From positions 1 through 25,448 of the forward strand of contig RCSS01000358.1 of NCBI GenBank assembly GCA_004000155.1: a stretch of 25,448 nucleotides of DNA. The letters run 5' to 3'. Source of the stretch: Tubulinosema ratisbonensis. Its lineage: Eukaryota; Microsporidia; Tubulinosematidae. The notes beneath the pieces are model-generated. The model worked only from the letters and a program-made list of their open reading frames with translations. It had not been told where the DNA came from and ran no database searches. Both the position numbers and the translations under genes were made by a program. Shown here one piece after another: positions 1 to 7,999 of the stretch (position 1 is its first letter; each line of letters begins with the position of its first letter).

Positions 1-45
1 GAAGAACCTAAAGAGCAACCACCACAAGAAAATATACAACAATAA
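1..45 (+). CDS. C-terminal end of a Pro/Gln/Glu-rich protein (partial)
   Basis: The first 14 codons of the window read EEPKEQPPQENIQQ and end in TAA at 43-45. Codons for Pro and Gln and the sharply higher GC compared with the following spacer suggest the 3' end of a real gene that begins outside the window. AATAAA-like sequences directly follow the stop and could act as polyadenylation signals. The fragment is too short to identify. Chance openness over 14 codons is possible, so the call rests on composition. Confidence 0.45.
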   Translation, partial: EEPKEQPPQENIQQ

Positions 46-502
46 ATAAAAATAAAAAAATCACAAATCGTATTTTAAAAAATTTAAAATTTTAACTAAT
101 TAGATATAAAAAATAAACTCTAGTAAAAATTAATAAGCATTAAAAAAACCATGTGAATTTCAAAAAAATATTTTATAAATTAATATTCTTTTATTAAAAA
201 ATCAAAAAAATAAATTTATTTAGTAATTATCCCTTTTTTTTGTTTTTTTAGTGTACCAATCTGTCTCTTTAAAGTATAAAATATATTTTTTACTATAAAA
301 TTTATAAATTATTTTTTAAGCACGAACATAATCAATGTTTTATATTGTGTTAAATTTTATACTAAAGCGTTTACGCCTGTTGTTCTTTAAAATCATTTTA
401 TATAAATCTATAAACTTTTTATGAAGATCTTGAAATTTTTTAATGTTTGAAAAAAATTTGTAAAAATTTTAATTGAAAAATAGACATTGTAAATCATTTG
501 CT
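46..502. other. AT-rich spacer, no gene seen
   Basis: This spacer is almost pure A/T with short A and T runs. I see no open frame, RNA gene or clear repeat. It separates the partial gene at the left edge from the 3' end of the minus-strand membrane protein gene. Confidence 0.6.
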
Positions 503-1381
503 TTATTTTTTACTAAAATAAAACTCTTTCGAAAACATAGGAGGATGGATAGAAACATAACTCAAGGTAAAAGAAAAAAAATCAAGCCCCATCTCATTTA
601 TAAATAGACTTAACAAAATAAGTTTTGTTATAAAAGTTTTATAAGCTCTGGTTTTCAAATAATAGCTTTTCATATATTTTCTAATCAACATATTCGGAAT
701 AATAACAGATATTAAAAGATAAAGTGTTATAAGAAGTAATGTATAAGAAATATTATGATAAGAAAAAAAGGCTGAAAAGTTTACAGCTATTACTAAAATA
801 AAGATCATAATACTTAAATTAGAAAGGAATTCAAAACATTCTATTTTATCGTTTAAAAAAGCGTCTGATGGAAAATTAGAAAAGTCAATATGAACAAGTA
901 AAAAAAGAAACATAGAAATGATAACAAAAATAACATACACTAAAGTCAAAGAATTAACTCTTGTAAATTTGTTAGTCTTATAATGATCCCAAAAAATTGA
1001 CAAGATTTCACAAACATTTACCGAGTTAGCCAAGAAAAAAAAGTAAATATACAAAGAACAAAGAGTATCATGTATAACAAAAATAGATACTGTCATTTTA
1101 ATCAGTCTTTCAGTCTTTTGTTGCTGTAAAAATTTGCTAAACAAAAAAAATAACACTATTGAAGCAAACCANANTAAANGAAAAAAATAAAACTTGACNN
1201 AAGGAAAAAGTTTGGTACTAAAATAAAAAATTAGAATGATTTGTAAAAAATGGTCTACCATGTCTAATTTATAAAATATGCCGTTTTTTATGGTAAAATA
1301 TCCTATTTTTGTATGTGTATCATTTGTTTCTGTATCATCTAATGTATCTTGTAAAGGAGTGTAAGCTTTTCTTCGAGACAT
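503..1381 (-). CDS. Multi-pass membrane protein, copy A of a two-member family
   Basis: The product is 292 aa, exactly the length of the protein encoded at 10758-11636. A polar N-terminal tail of about 36 residues is followed by roughly seven hydrophobic segments, near residues 40-58, 62-84, 92-118, 147-165, 186-207, 213-234 and 250-266. The C-terminus carries the motif FINEMGLDFFSFTL, then HP and EFYF, which is nearly identical in copy B. Shared motifs FTIKN, KLFP, NMLIR and FINEMGLDF mark the two as paralogs. I do not recognise the family. Several N bases at 1171-1200 fall in the second hydrophobic segment, so two or three residues there are unknown. The location is probably a membrane. Function is unknown, and a small lineage-specific microsporidian family is the likeliest reading. 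Confidence 0.85.
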   Translation of the reverse strand: MSRRKAYTPLQDTLDDTETNDTHTKIGYFTIKNGIFYKLDMVDHFLQIILIFYFSTKLFPXVKFYFFXLXWFASIVLFFLFSKFLQQQKTERLIKMTVSIFVIHDTLCSLYIYFFFLANSVNVCEILSIFWDHYKTNKFTRVNSLTLVYVIFVIISMFLFLLVHIDFSNFPSDAFLNDKIECFEFLSNLSIMIFILVIAVNFSAFFSYHNISYTLLLITLYLLISVIIPNMLIRKYMKSYYLKTRAYKTFITKLILLSLFINEMGLDFFSFTLSYVSIHPPMFSKEFYFSKK

Positions 1382-2825
1382 TAAAAATATATAAAAATTT
1401 TTATAAATTGATGTAGGCTGATAAGACGATAAATAAAATTTTATATTTTACATATTAATTCTTTTCTATACCTTTTTTTGTATTTTGAATTTCATCATAA
1501 ACCTAAAAACAAAAATTAAATGTTTGTGTGGTACGCATAACAAATCTTAATATTAAACCTTTAAATTGAAAGCAATGTTATATTTCACAGAAAACATTTT
1601 TTTAATATAGTTATTAAAAATTATATTTATCTAATTTTCACGCCTGGAGTGTTAAAAGATATAGAAAATTAAAATTTTTTTACCCCTCAAAATTACTTTT
1701 TTTGAAAAATAAATCATTTTCGCCCGAAGTTAATATTAAATCCAGCAATGCCATACCTTTCGAGAAAACTGTTATTCATTTTTTTGAGTGTTAAACGTTA
1801 AATATGACATGCTGTATTTAGAACAGTTATAAGATGATTCTTACATATATTGTTCATTGTGTTTTATTACTAATGGCGATTTTTTCAACAAACAAATGCA
1901 CAAAAATTATTTTTATCAAGCTAAAACTAATTTATAGACCTCATTTCTCTGACAAACAAACTAGTTTAACTTCTTGTTTTCATGTTTTAAATATAATATA
2001 CCTATTGTTAAACGAACGTGATTTACTTTAAATTAAACAAGAATGAATTATAAACAAACATTAAACTTTACCTTTTAACAAACCCTTCTATTTTGAGATA
2101 TTTCTAAACAGTTAGAAAACTTAATAACCTTATATTAAAAAATAAAAATTTCAAGCTACAAGAAAAAAATTTTATTGTATAAGTAAATGAACCGTCTTTT
2201 TTATAGAAAAATTTGACAAATAAGATAATAATCTTTTTAGGCGTAATCATCAAACAGACTAAAGAATAAAAATGAAAAAATTAGCACTTGAAACATATAT
2301 TTTTGATATATTAAACCTGCAACACAAATGTATCAAATAAATCAATCACTTGGCAAACTTTTTAAAAACACAAAGAATTTGGAGATAAAAATGTCAACTA
2401 TAAATGAATCATTCAGACCAATTACTATAGCTCATTTTAAATGTCTTAAATTATTTTTATATATCTAAAAGGATTTTTTATAAGAAGAGGCTTTAAAATA
2501 AGCAAAGCAACCAAAATTAAAAAAAATTAGAGTTTCAAAGATTATGTAAAGATGAGATTTATATATTTATATGCTGAAGTTAATTTTTTTACAATTTGAG
2601 GCTATTTAGTTTAAAATAAGTTTAAATATATTTTATTTAAATGGTTGATTTTTTATTGATTAAATTTTCAATTATTTATATAACTCAGAAAGAAAAATAA
2701 TTATTTTTCTTCTACAATGTTTGCGCGCTCACCAGATTTAATATTAACAATAAAAAATTCTTTAAATATTTTATTTAGAAAAATTATCAATTATTTTTTA
2801 TTTTAAAAAATATTTCTTTTTTACC
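1382..2825. other. AT-rich spacer, no supported gene
   Basis: About 1.4 kb of spacer. A 65-codon open frame on the plus strand at 1834-2031 has a hydrophobic start and several Cys, but it has no similarity or promoter motif that I can see, and I do not call it. Otherwise only A/T-rich sequence is visible. Confidence 0.5.
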
Positions 2826-3092
2826 ATGGATAAATTACCAGACTCAAAATATTTCAATACAAAACCACTCTTCACTTCCACAAAAAGATATTACAATTCA
2901 TTACAGATAGACAAACCAAAACCTTTAGCTAAAAAACAAGTCAATAGTGTATTCAAAAAAAGCACACATAATGACAAAACACTAAAACTTTTGATAGAAA
3001 ACAGAGACATTTTAGAAGAAAAAAAGCTTATAAAAATCAACGAAGTTTACCAAATAGGAAAAATGAAAGGAAAAGATAAAAAATATGTTTAA
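2826..3092 (+). CDS. Small basic protein, 88 aa, unknown
   Basis: This is an 88-residue Lys-rich, soluble-looking protein with no hydrophobic segment. A charged stretch near residues 55-75 (ENRDILEEKKLIKINEVYQIG) could form a helix. The start ATG is preceded by TTTTTTACC. Its stop lies only 7 nt from the stop of the convergent transporter gene, tight packing that argues for a real gene. The stop codon overlaps AATAAA at 3092-3097, a candidate poly(A) signal. I do not recognise the family. A small nucleic-acid or ribosome-associated protein would fit the composition, but this is only a guess. Confidence 0.6.
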   Translation: MDKLPDSKYFNTKPLFTSTKRYYNSLQIDKPKPLAKKQVNSVFKKSTHNDKTLKLLIENRDILEEKKLIKINEVYQIGKMKGKDKKYV

Positions 3093-3099
3093 ATAAAAT

Positions 3100-4386
3100 T
3101 TATTTTCTATTTTGATATATGTACAATCCAACTAAAATTACTAACCCTGCGATACCAAAACAACCACAAATAAAAAAGAAATTTTTTAAATTTTGAATGT
3201 TTTGTAGAGTAATTTGATCTCCTAAGGTAAAATATCCTACTATACCTGAGATAAATGCACAACCACCATTAAAAAAGCCATTAAACAATCCTTGCGCCGT
3301 TGCTCTTCTGTACATTGGGTTGTAAAATTCAGTCATTTTAGTTGCGCCGTAACAAACCCAGTCACAAAAAATTGCTTTTGGTATCTCCAAAGCTAAAAAT
3401 AAAAACACTTTAGCAGAAACTGACCAATTCATTGGATAATAAGCATATACGAATGTTTTGATCAATCCACATACCCCTCCTATAAAAATAATCCACAAAT
3501 TTCCTATTATTCCTTCAAAAAAAGGTGCTATCATAGTTGTAAACAATTCAGGCAAAGATCTAAAAATGTAAATCATAGCAGTAAATTTTGTGTCATTAAA
3601 AATTGTATTGGTAAAAAGTGATTGATAATTCACTATTGCTGTTTTGTACACCCCAAAAAGAAGAATACTTAACAAAATAAAAAAATATTCTGAGTGAAGG
3701 ATCTCATACAAATTTCTTAACACGTTTTCCTGCACAATTTTTGCATCTGTGGCCCTGCCACATTTCATAGACAATTCTGTTTGTGCTGGTAATTCAATAA
3801 ACTTACACTTTCTGTGCATGGTTATCAATAATGGAAAGGCAAACGAAGCCCAAGTTACCATCGCAAAAAAATGGTTTCTGTTTGATTTATCATTGTTAAA
3901 AATTACTTTGTTGTAAAAAACAGGTAGAAGATGACCAGATATTCTTCCTAGCACTAATGCACTTCTCATCGTAGCATAAGCATACTTTCCACCATATTTG
4001 GTAGACACAGTTACACTCATAGTCTCTAAAAGTGGCAATAATCCTGATTCAAAAGCTTCATAAAAAAAGTTTACCAAAATCATTTTAAACCCAAATTCTT
4101 GTGCCCCTAAAAAAGGTAACAAAAAAGTGATCGAAGTAACCACAAGCGCATAACCTAACAAACAAAATATAGCGATAAAATACCTGGAATGAAGTTTATC
4201 ACCCAAATAAGTGAACAAGTATGCAGTGACCATCCTCAAAATAGTAAACATATCCAACAAACTGGTTTCTTTACACTTTATTTCTGAATTACTTATCAAT
4301 AATGGTTTGATGTAACTTTGAATAGAAAATAAACAACTGTAAGTAAAAAAGTCAGTGCACCAAACCCATTTTAATATTTTACGCAT
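3100..4386 (-). CDS. MFS transporter, MFS_1-like / MFSD6 type
   Basis: The product is 428 aa with about 12 hydrophobic segments, the usual size for a major facilitator superfamily carrier. GDKLHSRY at residues 62-69 matches the cytoplasmic loop 2-3 motif (G62, D63, R68). KYGGKYAYATMRSALVLGRISG near 130-151 resembles the YGRxRxxGSxG region of the LacY/MFSD6 branch. RATAQGLFNG at 361-370 is the strongest signature of the MFS_1-like (MFSD6) family, whose consensus here is RATAQGLL. By family knowledge it should move a small solute by proton- or gradient-coupled transport across the plasma membrane. The substrate cannot be read from sequence, though import of host metabolites would suit a microsporidian. 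Its gene is convergent with the 88-aa gene and lies downstream of the GRAM gene on the same strand, 368 nt apart. Confidence 0.88.
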   Translation of the reverse strand: MRKILKWVWCTDFFTYSCLFSIQSYIKPLLISNSEIKCKETSLLDMFTILRMVTAYLFTYLGDKLHSRYFIAIFCLLGYALVVTSITFLLPFLGAQEFGFKMILVNFFYEAFESGLLPLLETMSVTVSTKYGGKYAYATMRSALVLGRISGHLLPVFYNKVIFNNDKSNRNHFFAMVTWASFAFPLLITMHRKCKFIELPAQTELSMKCGRATDAKIVQENVLRNLYEILHSEYFFILLSILLFGVYKTAIVNYQSLFTNTIFNDTKFTAMIYIFRSLPELFTTMIAPFFEGIIGNLWIIFIGGVCGLIKTFVYAYYPMNWSVSAKVFLFLALEIPKAIFCDWVCYGATKMTEFYNPMYRRATAQGLFNGFFNGGCAFISGIVGYFTLGDQITLQNIQNLKNFFFICGCFGIAGLVILVGLYIYQNRK

Positions 4387-4754
4387 TAAAATGTGTGTTT
4401 GTATTTTTATTTTAATTTTGTAAAAAGGAGAAATTAAGGAGAAATGAATTGTAATTTATTTTTTTTGATTAGTTTGTGAACCTGAAAAATTAATAAATGT
4501 TAAATGTTCTTGTAACTTTTATTGTTTTTTGACATTTTTAATTTAATTTTTTTTCTTTAAAATATTATTTTATAATTTAATTATATAAATTATTCTTTAA
4601 TATTTTTTCTTTATATTTATTTTTTTACATTTTTTTAATTATTTTTTTAATTATTATTCTTTAAAATATTATTTAAATTACTTTAATTATTAATCTACCT
4701 TTTTAAAATATTATTAATTTTATAATTTAATAATTTTACATAAATCATAATATT
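4387..4754. repeat. AT-only spacer with degenerate repeated blocks
   Basis: The spacer upstream of the transporter start contains CTTTAAAATATTATTT twice (about 4555-4570 and 4659-4674) and TTTTATAATTTAAT twice (near 4568 and 4716). This suggests local duplication of a low-complexity block. The transporter promoter must lie in it. CTCCTT occurs twice upstream of the transporter start, read on the minus strand. Confidence 0.45.
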
Positions 4755-5204
4755 TTACACCAAATCAGAATAATAAGGTAATTCTACTTCTTTTTTTTCT
4801 ATCGTTTGATAAATTCTTTTAAACTCAGCCAAAAACACTTTTTTATGCACTCCATTAAAAGAAAGAATAATATTCATAGAAAGATTATCTTCTAAAAAAA
4901 CAATCTCATAATCATCAGTTATTTCTTGTATGACCTTATAAGGTAAAGATATGGAATTAAAATTACCAGTATGACATTTATAAATGAATCTAAAACTGGT
5001 TAGGTATACTGTCCCTTCTACTCCTCTATAAATTCTAGTCTCACTTGGGATACCATTACCTATTTGAAGGTATAGGTTTACTCCACTGGATATGTAAAAC
5101 AGTCTTTCATCATCGTTTATTTGTAAAGGTACATCGTGTTTGGTGAAAAGAGCATTGTCTATGTAAATACTGCTTCTTTTTATTGCATATCCAATACGAT
5201 CCAT
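4755..5204 (-). CDS. WBP2-like GRAM (PH-like) domain protein
   Basis: The product is 149 aa, almost entirely one GRAM domain. DERLFYISSGVNLYL (residues 32-46) aligns with the first strands of WW-domain-binding protein 2, where ESIL..DHVELTF occupies the same place. GVEGTVYLTSFRFIYKC (61-77) is the hallmark KGTVYLTPYRVIF strand pair, followed by a loop and SLPYKVIQEI (86-95), matching MPFYLMKDCEI. The region MNIILSFNGVHKKVFLAEFKRIYQTI (110-135) matches the last strands and the C-terminal helix. GRAM domains bind phosphoinositides or proteins at membranes. The PPxY motifs that give WBP2 its WW-domain binding are absent, with only LPYY near the end. The Vps36 GLUE domain is a related alternative but fits less well. 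The start lies next to a TTTATTTAT-rich leader and the 8-bp repeat. Confidence 0.82.
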   Translation of the reverse strand: MDRIGYAIKRSSIYIDNALFTKHDVPLQINDDERLFYISSGVNLYLQIGNGIPSETRIYRGVEGTVYLTSFRFIYKCHTGNFNSISLPYKVIQEITDDYEIVFLEDNLSMNIILSFNGVHKKVFLAEFKRIYQTIEKKEVELPYYSDLV

Positions 5205-5225
5205 TTTATTTATTTATATTTTATT

Positions 5226-5287
5226 ATTTTTTTATTTTTTTATTTTTTTATTTTTTTATTTTTTTATTTTTTTATTTTTTTATTTTT
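5226..5287. repeat. Tandem repeat, 8-bp unit ATTTTTTT, about 7-8 copies
   Basis: Single A bases at 5226, 5234, 5242, 5250, 5258, 5266, 5274 and 5282 are each separated by seven T, giving a perfect 8-bp array that ends at an N (5288). It fills the 67-nt gap between two minus-strand genes. It encodes the last codons of the upstream gene and forms the promoter-proximal poly(A)-rich tract of the GRAM gene. Because 8 is not a multiple of 3, each gain or loss of a unit shifts the reading frame of the upstream protein's C-terminus. The N suggests that copy number was uncertain in assembly. Confidence 0.93.
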
Positions 5288-6048
5288 NGCTCTTTTAATT
5301 TTTCTTCATCTTTTTCATTGAAGCATAGATAACTTTTATCTGCTTCGTTGTAGCAAACCACACAACATAATTTATATTTTGTTCCCGATGGTAAAGAAAC
5401 TTCTTTTTCTGTAAAGCTTTCAATCTTGCATCTTTCTTGGAACCCTACAACTAATACTGTAGGCAAATAGAATCCTTGTACATCATATTGCTTAGAAATG
5501 TCGTTCATTATATTTGATACGACCTCAGAAATATTTTTAGATAATTTGCCTTCAAAAAATAAGGCATAGAATTCTTTATCTTTTTTGTTTGTCTCTAACA
5601 AAGTAACAAATGTGTTAGCCATCGGACTCTTTTTCTTCATAATAATAAATTCTTTTTTTGTTATAAATTGATTTTTAAAGGTTCCCGGTGTTAAGCTTTG
5701 TTCACTTATTACTTTGTTTATGATTTTTATTAGTAATGAGTAACAAGGGTTCATCTCTCCTTTTTTGACCGCCAAGTTCTTCCGTGCATATTTTGTTATT
5801 TCGTCTAAAAAGTCGTCATTATTATTCGCAAAATATTTGCTTAAAAGAATATTTAACTCATATTTTGTGCCTTGCGGTACTGAAATATACATATTTGGTC
5901 CATAGTTTTTTAATATTTCTAAATTTGGAATTAGTAATCTTTTTACTTGTTCCGAGCTGAGTGAAAAATGTGTTTTGAATATATAAATAGCTGCTAATAA
6001 ACATACTGCCATTACCGAGCCTATGATTAGTAACGAGAATACTTCCAT
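5272..6048 (-). CDS. Membrane-anchored protein, possible inactive ubiquitin-specific-protease fold
   Basis: The product is 258 aa with an N-terminal membrane anchor (residues 3-25) and a soluble remainder. Several blocks resemble a USP/UCH domain in order: NPCYSLLIKII (100-110) like the Cys box NTCYxNSxLQ, EFYALFFEGKLS (159-170) like the LFxGxL segment, LPTVLVVGFQ (195-204) like LPxVLxxxLxR, and LPSGTKYKLCCVVCYN (219-234) like YxLxAVVxH. The place of the catalytic His (GHY) reads KSY (238-240), so an active protease is unlikely. This similarity is by eye and weak. The ORF end lies inside the 8-bp repeat with an N in codon 254, so the true C-terminus is uncertain. A GGGGG motif lies about 35 nt upstream of the ATG (6081-6085). 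It is probably a same-strand neighbour of the GRAM and transporter genes, without proof of co-transcription. Confidence 0.7.
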   Translation of the reverse strand: MEVFSLLIIGSVMAVCLLAAIYIFKTHFSLSSEQVKRLLIPNLEILKNYGPNMYISVPQGTKYELNILLSKYFANNNDDFLDEITKYARKNLAVKKGEMNPCYSLLIKIINKVISEQSLTPGTFKNQFITKKEFIIMKKKSPMANTFVTLLETNKKDKEFYALFFEGKLSKNISEVVSNIMNDISKQYDVQGFYLPTVLVVGFQERCKIESFTEKEVSLPSGTKYKLCCVVCYNEADKSYLCFNEKDEEKLKEXKIKK

Positions 6049-7498
6049 ATGATTGAAACTTTTTTTCTTGAAATATACATCCCCCTTTAAAATGATTCGT
6101 TAACCAACGTAAATAATATTCATTTTAATAAGGAGATTTAAACCTTTTTATTCGTCTATAGCAAATGATTACTTTTAAGAATGATTTAAAACTTAATATG
6201 TGATCTTTTATTTTAAGAACTTGCTATTTGAAATGTATATAAAGAATGTTTTCTATAATAAGATATTTGTGATTTAAATGCGGAACTCTCTTATAAAAAT
6301 AAAATTTTAAAAGTTTAGAATCCTTCGTACAAGAAATAACTTTACTGTAAAATCGACATGTTTTGCTACCAATATTCTGAAATTTGACTGAATAATAAAT
6401 AAATCTATATATCTTATATATAAAAAAATATAAGATAGAATGATTTATTTTTATAAAAAAAGCTATAATTTTAATATTTAAACATCTTTTTTATAAAAAA
6501 ATAAAGACTTTGTCTAATTTAAATTTTCTCTACCCCGCAATATTATAATTCAAGACTCAACGAGGCAATTTGAGATTATGATAGTGCATTGGATCTGTAT
6601 TCTTTGTAAGCACAAAAAACACTTAATCTACTGAAAGCTAAAAATATTAAATTAAGTCAAAAAAAATAATTAAAAGTATAAAAAGTATTCTTTAAAAATG
6701 AATTTAGAACATCGATATAATGATCTATCGAATATATCATATAAACGAACAAAGTATTTCTTAGAACACTTTAAATTTAAGATCTCGGATTTTTATTACT
6801 CTATTAGATATTAAAACTCATTGATGAAATATACAAATTTTCTAGTAGCCAATGGGCATCTTAAAGTAGAGTTACAAAATTTAAAAACTTAACTATTATT
6901 TTTTCACCGAAATTTTCTTTTTTTATGAACATTTTCCCATTTTCATTTAAAACTTTCTCTTTTTAATTTATTTTCGCCTGATATATTAAATATTTATGGT
7001 AGCTTTTCTAAAACCTAAAAAAAGTTTTTAAGTTCAAATGCAAGATAATTTGTAAAACAAACTAAAAGGTAATCTTCTGTTTTTGAAAAATATAAAACTT
7101 ACTAATAAATTTGACTTTTAACAACATATTAAATTTCTTGAAAATATTGTGTAAATAAAATTACAATTTCACAAAATGAAATCTTAAAGAAATGGTTATT
7201 ATAGTTTTTTTGCGGAAAAAATTTAATAAAAATCTTTTAGAAAAAAGTCGATACTGATTTTGCTATTGAAATTTAAATTAATTAAAATAAAATTTTGTAT
7301 TTTAAAGCAAATTTATTTCTTTTGTTTAAAATAAAACACATTTTAATTTCAAAAAAAAATACAAACACATTAGTTTAATTAACAATTAGTAATGCTATAC
7401 TTAATGCAATTTTAATAGTTTTATGTTTTGAATTTCGGTAAGCTTTCATATGGATTATTTTTAGGATCAATCTTTTTATCTTGAATTTTAAAAAATTT
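6049..7498. other. AT-rich spacer, no gene seen
   Basis: About 1.45 kb. It includes a slightly less A/T-rich patch at 6530-6620, but no open frame, RNA fold or repeat that I can support. Confidence 0.5.
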
Positions 7499-7999
7499 TC
7501 ATTCTTCATCCTTTTCACTATCATTTAAGGAAATCTCTTCCCATTGTTCTTTTTCTTCAGATTCTTCAAACGTGCAATTTTTTTTCATCATTAATATATA
7601 ATCTTTAGTAGAAAGATTTTTTAATTTGTTGGATTTGTCATTACATTTCTTTTTTCTCGCCTTTAATTTTATAGGAGTTAAGTACTCTGAATGGTTTTTT
7701 ATACAAACTTTTAATTCTTTTCGTTTTTTTGCGGCTTCCTCCAGTCGGCTATTCTCATGTTCTGATCTTTTTAAAAATTTAAATTTACAATTTCTTGATT
7801 TTTTGAAGAAGATTATTGGTTTTCGGGCAAAATAATTATTTTGTTTTCCCCTTTTTAAAAGGGAATAATCGAATTCAATCTTTAGTTGTTCAAAAGGTCC
7901 CATAAGGTAAGATTCTCTTTGTAGTTTTGATTTAAAACCTATACATGAACATTCACACTTCTTTCGCATTAAAATAAACAAACTTAAACTTCTAATCAT
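7499..7999 (-). CDS. Lys/Glu-rich orphan protein, 166 aa
   Basis: A 166-codon frame is far longer than expected by chance in DNA this rich in stop codons. The product is basic through the middle, with Lys/Arg-rich runs near 55-80 and 88-115, and ends in an acidic tail (EESEEKEQWEE then DSEKDEE). The ATG at 7999 has a CCC motif 5-7 nt upstream (GGG at 8004-8006 on the plus strand), the microsporidian type of start signal, which favours this start. M11 (MRKKCECSC) is an alternative that would remove a short hydrophobic start. No family is recognised. A basic body with acidic tail is seen in nucleolar and chromatin proteins, but nothing specific supports that. It stands alone, with more than 1 kb of spacer on both sides. 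Confidence 0.55.
   Translation of the reverse strand: MIRSLSLFILMRKKCECSCIGFKSKLQRESYLMGPFEQLKIEFDYSLLKRGKQNNYFARKPIIFFKKSRNCKFKFLKRSEHENSRLEEAAKKRKELKVCIKNHSEYLTPIKLKARKKKCNDKSNKLKNLSTKDYILMMKKNCTFEESEEKEQWEEISLNDSEKDEE

Noticed and set aside
1834..2031. 65-codon frame with hydrophobic start
   Set aside because: Short, no start motif, composition as expected from A/T-rich DNA, and no recognised similarity.
5136..5321. 61-codon plus-strand frame
   Set aside because: It translates the 8-bp repeat and the antisense of two genes.
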